This document shows positions 25,083-32,262 of a stretch of 64,000 nt of DNA, piece by piece (position 1 is the first letter of the stretch; each line of letters starts with the position of its first letter). The notes under the pieces are model-generated. The model did not search any database. It was not told the origin of the DNA and saw only the letters and a program-made list of their open reading frames with translations. Source of the DNA: Streptomyces sp. NRRL S-455 (lineage in GTDB: Bacteria > Actinomycetota > Actinomycetes > Streptomycetales > Streptomycetaceae); the NCBI RefSeq assembly GCF_000717875.1, contig NZ_JOCT01000013.1:248001-312000 (forward strand), given 5' to 3'. The translations under genes were made by a program, and so were the position numbers.

Positions 25083-26700
25083 CGGCGGGTGGCACGTCGG
25101 CCTGCTCCCGCCGGACAAGGAGACGCAGCACCGCCCCGCCCCGCACGTGGTGCTCCTGGACGGTGAACTCCTCCGCCAGCACGGCGAGCTTCGTCCGCTC
25201 GACCGGATCGGACGGAGACCAGCGCGGATCCAGCGCGTACGGCTCGGCGACGACCCAGACGCGGTCCACCGAGGCGAGCCTGCGCCGCAGCTCCCCGGGG
25301 GCCGCCTCAAGGCCCCACAGCGTCCCGGACCGGGGTGCGGACTCCCGCAGCGCGATGTCCCGCACCCGCCGGAACCCCTTCGGGTAGGCCAGCGCGGCGA
25401 GCCTCCCGACGGACGGCACGAACAGCACCGGGTCGCCCTGGCGCATCTGCCGGACGGCGAGCGCGGAGACGGCGGCGAGGTTGTCGGGGCGGTGGGCGGC
25501 GGAACGGTCCCGGCGGTGGTCGGGGAGCTGATGGACGAAGGTGGCGAGGACGGCGAGAACGCCGGCGGCGCCCAGCAGCGCCCGCGCCCGCCGGCCGCCG
25601 AACCGCAACCGCCGGCCGCCGAACCGCAACCGCCGACCGCCGAACCGCAACCACCGCCCCTCGCACCGCACGCGTCGCCCCTCGATCCGCACACGCCCCA
25701 GTACATCTGCCACCCGCTCGGCCCCCGCGGCCACCAGCAGCGGCGCTCCGGCCAGCGCGTAGAGCACGTAACGGTCATGGAACAGCGGCCGGACCTGCGA
25801 CACCGTCAGCAGGATCCCCGGCGGCACGAGCAGCAGTGGGAGCGCGACCGCCGCCGGCCTCCGCTCCAGAGCCCCTACGGCCATCAGCAGCAGGGCCGCC
25901 CACAACACCACCCCGGCCGGGCCGGGAGAGAAGTGCCGCACCAGCAGCTCGACCTTGTCCCACCCCGGCCTCACCAGCCACGCCACCTGCCCGGCCTGCC
26001 CCCGCGACACCCACACCAGCGGCAGCAGGAGCAGCACCACCGCCCCCGCCGCACCGCCCCAGCCGGACCACACCCTCCTCGGCACCCGCAGCACGGCCAG
26101 CGTCACCGCGTGTGCGCAGAGCACCAGCACCGCCAGCTCGTGCAACAGGCAGGTCAGGGCGACGACGGTGCCGTACGGCCACCAGGCCCGGACGGTGGCC
26201 TGGACGGTGGCCCGGACGGTGGCCGCCTCCACAGCCCTCAGGAGCAGCAGCGTCGCCCCGGCCACCCCCGCCGCGACGAGCGCGTACGACCGTCCTTCCT
26301 GGGCGTAATGGCCGGTCATCGGCGTGATCGCGTAGAGGAGACCGGCCCACAGACCGACCCGCGGCCCGGCCAGCCGAACGCCGAGGGCCGCCACCAGGCC
26401 GGCGGTGGCCGTCGCCGCGCACACCGACGGCAGACGCAGGACGACCTCGCCCGGGTGGACGGTGAGCACGGCGTGCATGAACAGGTAGTACAGGCCGTGC
26501 ACGGCGTCCACGTCGTGCAGCAGCCGCCAGATCTGCGGGACCGTGCGCTGTGCGACCAGGAAGGTGACGCTCTCGTCGCCCCACATGCCGCCGCGGTCCA
26601 CGCCCCACAGCCCGATCGAGAGCATCGCAGCCATCGGGACCGCCACGGGCCCCACGCCCGTGCAGAACCGGCCGCTCCCCGTCGACTGCCTGATCGTCAC
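25012..26700 (-). CDS. Polytopic glycosyltransferase-like membrane protein (PMT/GT39-like)
   Basis: About 562 residues with ten or so membrane helices. The first outside loop has the acidic pair WGDESVTFL and the next segment HDVDAVHGLYYLFMHAVL, typical of GT-C mannosyltransferases of the PMT/GT39 type that use polyprenyl-phosphate sugars; HYAQEGRSYAL and LFHDRYVLYALAG also fit that group. A cytoplasmic-looking basic insert contains three LRFGGRR heptads encoded by a 21-bp DNA repeat. GTG at 26700 is the assumed start; ATG codons within the first helix are alternatives. It is convergent with ohrR (71-bp overlap) and divergent from a TarS-like gene. Donor and acceptor are unknown. Confidence 0.7.
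   Translation of the reverse strand: MTIRQSTGSGRFCTGVGPVAVPMAAMLSIGLWGVDRGGMWGDESVTFLVAQRTVPQIWRLLHDVDAVHGLYYLFMHAVLTVHPGEVVLRLPSVCAATATAGLVAALGVRLAGPRVGLWAGLLYAITPMTGHYAQEGRSYALVAAGVAGATLLLLRAVEAATVRATVQATVRAWWPYGTVVALTCLLHELAVLVLCAHAVTLAVLRVPRRVWSGWGGAAGAVVLLLLPLVWVSRGQAGQVAWLVRPGWDKVELLVRHFSPGPAGVVLWAALLLMAVGALERRPAAVALPLLLVPPGILLTVSQVRPLFHDRYVLYALAGAPLLVAAGAERVADVLGRVRIEGRRVRCEGRWLRFGGRRLRFGGRRLRFGGRRARALLGAAGVLAVLATFVHQLPDHRRDRSAAHRPDNLAAVSALAVRQMRQGDPVLFVPSVGRLAALAYPKGFRRVRDIALRESAPRSGTLWGLEAAPGELRRRLASVDRVWVVAEPYALDPRWSPSDPVERTKLAVLAEEFTVQEHHVRGGAVLRLLVRREQADVPPAATTARLPAIRPESPRARPRPVRS
25591..25653 (-). repeat. 21-bp coding tandem repeat, three copies
   Basis: Units at 25591-25611 and 25612-25632 are identical; 25633-25653 differs at two bases. 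Each encodes the basic heptad LRFGGRR in the preceding membrane protein. A 21-bp unit keeps the frame, so copy number may vary between strains. Confidence 0.9.
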
Positions 26701-26791
26701 GCCCAGATTCTGGGAGGTTTCGTAGCCAATACTTGGGCTTGGTGGTGTGTTATCACTTTCATGTCATTCGCCCGGCTTACGATCCGCCGTG

Positions 26792-28510
26792 ATGAATGCC
26801 GTCGTGGATACCGCCGTGGATGCCGCCGTGAACGCCGAGAGGCCGGTCCCCGAGGTCGCCGTCGTGGTCATCGGCTACGACGACGCCGCCCATGTGACGG
26901 ACGCCGTGCGCTCGGCGCTCGCCCAGGGCCCGGCCGTGCGCGAGGTCGTGGCCGTCGACGACTGCTCGACGGACGGCAGCGCCGTCCTGCTCGACCGGCT
27001 CGCGGCGTCGGAGCGGCGCCTGAGGGTCATCCGCCGCCGGGTCAACAGCGGAGGCTGTGGCACCCCGCGCAACACCGGCCTCGCCGCGGTGACGTCGCCG
27101 TACGTGATGTTCCTGGACAGCGACGACGTGCTGCCGCCCGGTGCGGTCGACGCGCTGCTCGCGGCGGCGAGGGGCGCGCACGCGGAGGTGGCGAGCGGCC
27201 TGTGCGTGCGCCGGGAACTGCCGTCGGGACGCGAGGTGCCCTGGCAGGCACGCCTGTACGCACACCACGCCGTGGTCCCGCACCCCGCGCGGCGCCCGGG
27301 CCTGGTCCACGACACGTTGTGCGTCAACAAGCTCTACCGCACCGGCTTCCTGCGCGAGCACGGCATCCGCTTCCCCGAGGGCCGTTTCCCCTACGAGGAC
27401 GTCGTCTTCACCGCACGGGTGCTGGCCGCGGCACCGCGCGTCGCCCTGGTCCCGGACCTGGTGTACGTCTGGCACGTGCGCCGGTCCGCCGAGCGGCTGT
27501 CGATCTCGCTGGACCGGGCCGGTGCCGACAACTGGCGGGCCCGTACGGAGGCGTGCCGGCAGGCGTACGAGGTCCTGCTGGGCGCGGGTCAGAAGGAACT
27601 CGCCCGGGTGGCGCGCGCCAAGTTCCTCGACCACGATCTGCGGATGTACCTGCGCGAACTGGGGTTGCGTGACGTCACGTACCGGCGTGCGTGGTGGGAG
27701 CTCACGCGGGCGCATCTCGCGGAGTACGACGCGGCCGACTGGGCCCGCAACCCGGCCGCTCCGGGCCGGCTGGCCGGGCGGGTCGTCCTGGCCTCCCCGG
27801 AGCCGCGCGACCTGCCCCGGCTGCGGGAACTGGCGGCGCGCCCGGCCCGGCTGTACCCGCCGTACGCCCGCTCCGAGGACGGCACGCCCGTCTGGTCGGC
27901 GGACCTCCCGCAGATCTCCCTGGAGCCCCTGTTGACCCGGCCGGTGGCGGAACTGCCCCTCGCCGTCGACGCGGAACTACGACCACACGCACGCGGAACC
28001 CGGCTGCGGCTGCACCTGCACGAGCTGTACGGACGGCTGGCGCAGGCGGGTCCGAAGGCGGTGGAGGTGGAGTGGCGACACCGGGACGACGAGGACACGA
28101 CGGTCCGCGGCACGGCCGCGCTCGTGTGGTCCGCGGGGCGCACGGGGGCCGCCGGATCCGCGGAATCCACCCAATTCACCGGGCCCGCCGACGACCGCTC
28201 GGCGGAGGCGGCCGGCGGCTGGTCGGCGGAGACGGTCGTGGATCTGGCCGCATTGGCCGCGCTCGGCATGAGCACCTGGGACCTGCGCCTTCGCATCCTG
28301 TTCCGGGAGGGCGTGAGCCGCGAGGTCACAGCGCACGCCCTCACGGGCGCCGGTCTGCTGCGCCGCGGAGCCGTCCCGAGCGCCCGGCACGGTCTGGTGC
28401 TCGTACAGCCGTACGCCACCCACTCCGGCGCGCTGGCGCTGCGCGTGGCGCCCGGTGTACGCGGTGCGCTGTCCGTCGTACGCGGAAGGCTTCGCCGCCT
28501 GGTTCACTGA
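26792..28510 (+). CDS. GT2 glycosyltransferase, TarS-like, 1
   Basis: About 572 residues. The N-terminal GT2 domain has AVDDCSTDGS, NSGGCGTPRNTGL, FLDSDD and the catalytic-base motif FPYEDVVF. The middle helical linker (FLDHDLRMYLRELGLRD) and the beta-rich C-terminal part resemble TarS/TarP, which glycosylate wall teichoic acid polymers on the cytoplasmic side, with the C-terminal part assisting oligomerisation or polymer binding. A probable role is decorating the polymer made by the TagF-type enzymes before TagGH export. Start is uncertain: ATG 26792 fits the alignment of the GT2 N-terminus but has a weak ribosome site. It is followed by galE after 62 bp. Confidence 0.75.
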   Translation: MNAVVDTAVDAAVNAERPVPEVAVVVIGYDDAAHVTDAVRSALAQGPAVREVVAVDDCSTDGSAVLLDRLAASERRLRVIRRRVNSGGCGTPRNTGLAAVTSPYVMFLDSDDVLPPGAVDALLAAARGAHAEVASGLCVRRELPSGREVPWQARLYAHHAVVPHPARRPGLVHDTLCVNKLYRTGFLREHGIRFPEGRFPYEDVVFTARVLAAAPRVALVPDLVYVWHVRRSAERLSISLDRAGADNWRARTEACRQAYEVLLGAGQKELARVARAKFLDHDLRMYLRELGLRDVTYRRAWWELTRAHLAEYDAADWARNPAAPGRLAGRVVLASPEPRDLPRLRELAARPARLYPPYARSEDGTPVWSADLPQISLEPLLTRPVAELPLAVDAELRPHARGTRLRLHLHELYGRLAQAGPKAVEVEWRHRDDEDTTVRGTAALVWSAGRTGAAGSAESTQFTGPADDRSAEAAGGWSAETVVDLAALAALGMSTWDLRLRILFREGVSREVTAHALTGAGLLRRGAVPSARHGLVLVQPYATHSGALALRVAPGVRGALSVVRGRLRRLVH

Positions 28511-28572
28511 GGACCAGCACAGCACGACCACGCGACACCGGCACGGGTCGACTGACGAGGGGACGGCCGCAC

Positions 28573-29553
28573 ATGACCTGGTTGATCACCGGCGGCGCCG
28601 GCTACATCGGGGCGCACGTCGTACGGGCGATGACCGCGGCGGGGGAACGGGCGGTGGTGTACGACGACCTGTCCACCGGTATCGCCGAGCGCGTGCCCGC
28701 CGGTGTGCCCCTGGTGGTGGGCTCGACGCTGGACGGCGAGCGGCTGGCGCGCGTCCTCGCCGAGCACTCGGTCACCGGCGTCGTCCACCTCGCGGCGAAG
28801 AAGCAGGTGGGAGAGTCGGTCGAGCAGCCGCTGCGCTACTACCGGGAGAACGTCGAGGGCCTGCGGACCCTGCTGGACGCCGTGACGGCGGCGAAGGTGC
28901 CGTCCTTCGTCTTCTCCTCCTCGGCGGCGGTGTACGGCATGCCGGACGTGGACCTGGTCACGGAGGAGACGCCGTGCCTGCCGATGTCCCCGTACGGCGA
29001 GACGAAGCTGGCCGGTGAGTGGCTGGTGCGCGCGACGGGACGGGCGACCGGGCTGTCGACCGCGTCCCTGCGCTACTTCAACGTGGCCGGCGCCGCGAGT
29101 CCGGAACTCGCGGACACCGGTGTGTTCAACCTCGTCCCCATGGTCTTCGAGAAGCTCACGCAGGACGCGCCGCCGCGCGTCTTCGGCGACGACTACCCGA
29201 CCCAGGACGGCACCTGCGTACGCGACTACATCCACGTCGTGGACCTGGCCGAGGCCCATGTCGCGGCGGCCCGTGTTCTGCGCTCCTCCCCGGGCCGCGA
29301 CCTCACCCTCAACATCGGCCGGGGCACCGGTGTGTCCGTCCGCGAGATGATCGACCGCATCAACGCGGTCACCGGCTACGACCGGCCACCGACGGTGGCC
29401 CCCCGCCGCCCGGGCGACCCCGCCCGTGTCGTCGCCTCCGCCGACCGCGCCGCCGCCGAACTGGGCTGGAAGGCCCGGCTCGACGTCCAGGACATGATCA
29501 CGTCGGCGTGGGAGGGCTGGGTGCGACTCCATCCGGAGGCCGCGCGGAGCTGA
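28573..29553 (+). CDS. galE: UDP-glucose 4-epimerase GalE
   Basis: Short-chain dehydrogenase/reductase of 326 residues that interconverts UDP-glucose and UDP-galactose (or the N-acetyl forms) using tightly bound NAD. It has the NAD motif GGAGYIG, the Ser-Ser-Ser segment SSSAAVYG, catalytic YGETK, and the GalE-type FNVAGA and DGTCVRDYIHVVDLA. GAGGGG precedes the ATG. Placed between wall-polymer glycosyltransferases, it probably supplies galactose-type donors for polymer synthesis rather than for the Leloir pathway. Streptomyces often has a second galE elsewhere. Confidence 0.92.
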   Translation: MTWLITGGAGYIGAHVVRAMTAAGERAVVYDDLSTGIAERVPAGVPLVVGSTLDGERLARVLAEHSVTGVVHLAAKKQVGESVEQPLRYYRENVEGLRTLLDAVTAAKVPSFVFSSSAAVYGMPDVDLVTEETPCLPMSPYGETKLAGEWLVRATGRATGLSTASLRYFNVAGAASPELADTGVFNLVPMVFEKLTQDAPPRVFGDDYPTQDGTCVRDYIHVVDLAEAHVAAARVLRSSPGRDLTLNIGRGTGVSVREMIDRINAVTGYDRPPTVAPRRPGDPARVVASADRAAAELGWKARLDVQDMITSAWEGWVRLHPEAARS

Positions 29554-29583
29554 CCCGCGGTACCTGTTGAACCTCCCTGCGAC

Positions 29584-29605
29584 GCCTTGAGCCTCCCTAC
29601 AAGGC
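29584..29605. terminator. Weak hairpin between convergent galE and tetR-family gene
   Basis: GCCTTG and CAAGGC form a 6-bp stem around a 10-base loop at the end of the TetR-family gene, within a 43-bp convergent gap. It is weak and without a U-tract. Confidence 0.3.
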
Positions 29606-30223
29606 CTTCAACGCCTCCGCCGTGGCCCGGGTCAGCGATCCCAGATACCCCTTGGGCGGCTTCGGGCCGCGGATCACCACCGAGCGCCAGTAGAGCGGCC
29701 CGGAGATCAGGTCGAGGGCCAGGTCGTGGTCGATGTCCTGGCTGAGTTCGCCGCGCCGCACCGCCGCCGTGACGATGCCGGTGGCGACCCCGTCCTGCCC
29801 CTCGCGCAGGGCCTTCTGGAGGGCCTCGGCGATCTCGGGGTTGCGGGCCGCCTCGGCCTGGAGGTCCGGGATGATCTGCGAGGCGACGGGGTGGCGCAGG
29901 GCGCGGGACGTCACCTCGTAGAGCAGCCGCAGGTCGCCCTCCAGGGAGCCGGTGTCCGGCGCGGGCAGGCCCTGCACGGCGAGCGCCGAGACGATGTCCA
30001 GGACCAGGTGCAGTTTCGAGCGCCAGCGGCGGTACACCGCCGTTTTCCCGACACCCGCCCGGCGCGCGATCCCCTCGATGGACATCCGTGCGTAGCCGAC
30101 GGCCGCCAGCTCCTCGAACACGGCCGCCCGGATGGCTTCCGTCACGTCCTCGCGCAGCACGGCGGCCCCCGCGGGGGCCCGGCGGCGCGGACGCGGCTGG
30201 GGCTCGTCGGCGTTCGTCGTCAT
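29597..30223 (-). CDS. TetR-family transcriptional regulator
   Basis: One-component repressor of 208 residues. The N-terminal helix-turn-helix is MSIEGIARRAGVGKTAVYRRWRSK; the C-terminal ligand domain (TetR C-terminal type with PLYWRSVVIRGP) is of unknown specificity. It is divergent from the tagG-tagH exporter genes, and its upstream region contains a pair of 26-bp direct repeats, so it most likely controls itself and the exporter. ATG 30223 was chosen because the sequence upstream is the repeat-bearing promoter, although the frame stays open through it. Confidence 0.88.
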   Translation of the reverse strand: MTTNADEPQPRPRRRAPAGAAVLREDVTEAIRAAVFEELAAVGYARMSIEGIARRAGVGKTAVYRRWRSKLHLVLDIVSALAVQGLPAPDTGSLEGDLRLLYEVTSRALRHPVASQIIPDLQAEAARNPEIAEALQKALREGQDGVATGIVTAAVRRGELSQDIDHDLALDLISGPLYWRSVVIRGPKPPKGYLGSLTRATAEALKAL

Positions 30224-30243
30224 GCCGACAGCATAGGGCGTCA

Positions 30244-30317
30244 CGACGAAACGGTTGCGTTCCGACGTACGAGCGACGTACGCTCCCGTTGCGACGATAC
30301 GGTCCCGTCCCGACGTA
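30244..30317. promoter_or_regulatory. Paired 26-bp direct repeats, probable TetR-type operator
   Basis: 30244-30269 and 30292-30317 match at 22 of 26 bases with 48 bp start to start. The heptamer CGACGTA occurs three times (30263, 30274, 30311). The repeats fill the space between the divergent TetR-family gene and tagG, where an operator and promoter are expected. Confidence 0.6.
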
Positions 30318-30415
30318 AGAGGTCGCGAAGAGTCCGGTAAGAGAGCCCCGCCCCTCCCCCGGCCCTCTCCGCGACGCCACAGGCCCCAGCCCTCCCCCGA
30401 ACGAAAGCACCGGAT

Positions 30416-31342
30416 GTGAGCCAGGTCCTCGACACACCGCCCCACACCCCGGCCCCGGTCCCGGTCCCGGCCGACGACGACCTCGCGGCCCTGGCCGCCC
30501 GCCACGGCCTCTCCGTCAGCGGCGCCCGCCCCTCCCTGCCCGAGTACGTCCGGCAGTTGTGGGCCCGCCGTCACTTCATCACCGCGTTCGCCACCGCCAA
30601 GCTCACCGCCCAGTACAGCCAGGCGAAGCTCGGCCAGCTCTGGCAGGTGATGACCCCGCTGCTGAACGCGGCGGTCTACTACTTCATCTTCGGCGTGCTG
30701 CTCGGCACCAAGCACGGCGTGCCGGACTATGTCCCGTTCCTGGTCACGGGCGTGTTCATCTGGACCTTCACACAGAGCTCGATCATGGCGGGCACCCGCG
30801 CCATCTCCGGCAACCTGGGTCTGGTGCGCGCCCTGCACTTCCCGCGCGCCGCGCTGCCCCTGTCGTTCTGCCTCCAGCAGCTCCAGCAACTGCTGTTCTC
30901 GATGGCCGCCCTGGTCGTCATCCTGCTCTGCTTCGGCGTACCGGTCGGGGTGTCGTGGCTGCTGGCGCTGCCGGCACTGTTCCTGCAGTTCACCTTCAAC
31001 GCGGGCGTCTCCATGGTCATGGCCCGGATGGGCGCCAAGACCCCCGACATCGCCCAGCTGATGCCGTTCGTGCTGCGCACGTGGATGTACGTCTCGGGCG
31101 TCATGTGGAGCATCGACAAGCTGGCGGACAAGGACAGCCTGCCGCGCGTCGTGACGGTCCTGCTGGAGACCAATCCGGCCGCGATCTACATCGACCTGAT
31201 GCGCTTCGCCCTGATCGACAGCTTCCAGGCGAGCCAGCTCCCCGCCCACGTGTGGGCGATCGCCGTCGGCTGGGCACTGCTCGCCGGTGTCGGCGGCTTC
31301 ATCTACTTCTGGAAGGCTGAGGAGACGTACGGCCGTGGCTGA
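30416..31342 (+). CDS. tagG: ABC-2 type polymer exporter permease, TagG-like
   Basis: Permease of 308 residues with six membrane helices in ABC-2 style and a cytoplasmic N-terminal amphipathic segment (LPEYVRQLWARRHFI). The segment YSQAKLGQLWQVMTPLLNAAVYY is typical of teichoic-acid and O-antigen exporters. With the overlapping ATPase gene it should flip lipid-linked wall polymer to the outside. The start is GTG at 30416. Context of TagF-like and TarS-like enzymes supports wall teichoic acid-type polymer as substrate. Confidence 0.87.
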   Translation: MSQVLDTPPHTPAPVPVPADDDLAALAARHGLSVSGARPSLPEYVRQLWARRHFITAFATAKLTAQYSQAKLGQLWQVMTPLLNAAVYYFIFGVLLGTKHGVPDYVPFLVTGVFIWTFTQSSIMAGTRAISGNLGLVRALHFPRAALPLSFCLQQLQQLLFSMAALVVILLCFGVPVGVSWLLALPALFLQFTFNAGVSMVMARMGAKTPDIAQLMPFVLRTWMYVSGVMWSIDKLADKDSLPRVVTVLLETNPAAIYIDLMRFALIDSFQASQLPAHVWAIAVGWALLAGVGGFIYFWKAEETYGRG

Positions 31343-32159
31343 GCACCCGAGCGAGAAGATCCCCACCGTCGTCGCCGACGGCGTCGACATCGTCTACCGC
31401 GTCAACGGCACCGGCGGCGGACGCGGCTCCGCGACCGCCGCCCTCAACCGCATGCTGCGCCGCAAGCAGACCGAGAAGGCGGCGGGCGTACGCCGGGTGC
31501 ACGCCGTGAAGAACGTGTCGTTCGTCGCGTACAAGGGCGAGGCGATCGGCCTGATCGGCACCAACGGTTCCGGCAAGTCGACCCTGCTGAAGGCCGTCGC
31601 CGGGCTGCTCCCCGTCGAGAACGGCCGCATCCACACCGACGGCCAGCCCTCCCTGCTCGGCGTCAACGCGGCCCTGATGAACGACCTGACCGGCGAGCGC
31701 AACGTGTACCTCGGCGGCCTCGCCATGGGCATGTCCCGGGAGCAGATCAGGGACCGCTACCAGGAGATCGTCGACTTCTCGGGCATCAACGAGAAGGGCG
31801 ACTTCATCACGCTGCCCATGCGCACGTACTCCTCCGGCATGGCCGCCCGGCTGCGGTTCTCCATCGCCGCCGCCAAGGACCACGACGTGCTGCTGATCGA
31901 CGAGGCGCTGGCCACCGGCGACCGCTCCTTCCAGAAGCGCTCCGAGGAACGCATCCGCGAGCTGCGCAAGCACGCGGGCACGGTGTTCCTGGTCAGCCAC
32001 AACAACAAGTCGATCCGCGACACCTGCGACCGTGTGCTGTGGCTGGAGCGCGGCGAGCTGCTCATGGACGGGCCGACGGAGGAGGTCCTGAAGGAGTACG
32101 AGGCGTTCACCGGGGACAAGTCCGCGAAGCCCAAGCCCAAGGCCGCTGTTCCCTCGTGA
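31335..32159 (+). CDS. tagH: ABC polymer exporter ATPase, TagH-like
   Basis: ATPase subunit of 274 residues. Walker A is GTNGSGKST, the signature YSSGMAARLRF and Walker B DVLLIDEALATGD, followed by the H-loop LVSHN. SSGM in place of the usual LSGGQ is normal for teichoic acid and polysaccharide exporters of the TagH/Wzt group. There is no extra C-terminal carbohydrate-binding domain. GTG at 31335 overlaps the tagG stop by 8 bp, so the two are coupled. The stop codon lies inside a short tandem duplication. Confidence 0.9.
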   Translation: MAEHPSEKIPTVVADGVDIVYRVNGTGGGRGSATAALNRMLRRKQTEKAAGVRRVHAVKNVSFVAYKGEAIGLIGTNGSGKSTLLKAVAGLLPVENGRIHTDGQPSLLGVNAALMNDLTGERNVYLGGLAMGMSREQIRDRYQEIVDFSGINEKGDFITLPMRTYSSGMAARLRFSIAAAKDHDVLLIDEALATGDRSFQKRSEERIRELRKHAGTVFLVSHNNKSIRDTCDRVLWLERGELLMDGPTEEVLKEYEAFTGDKSAKPKPKAAVPS

Positions 32160-32188
32160 GGCTCATCCCTGTTCCCTCGTGAGGCTCA
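32146..32188 (+). repeat. Tandem duplication spanning the tagH stop codon
   Basis: A 20-base sequence (ctgttccctcgtgaggctca) occurs at 32146-32165 and again, identical, at 32169-32188, a 23-bp period. The first copy contains the tagH stop (32157-32159); the second repeats the same Pro-Ser-stop coding. Confidence 0.9.
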
Positions 32189-32262
32189 CCCCGACCGGCC
32201 CTTTTGTCACATTGATGGCACCATGACCGAATACGGTGCAGTGGCGAGAAGGAGTCCCCGTG

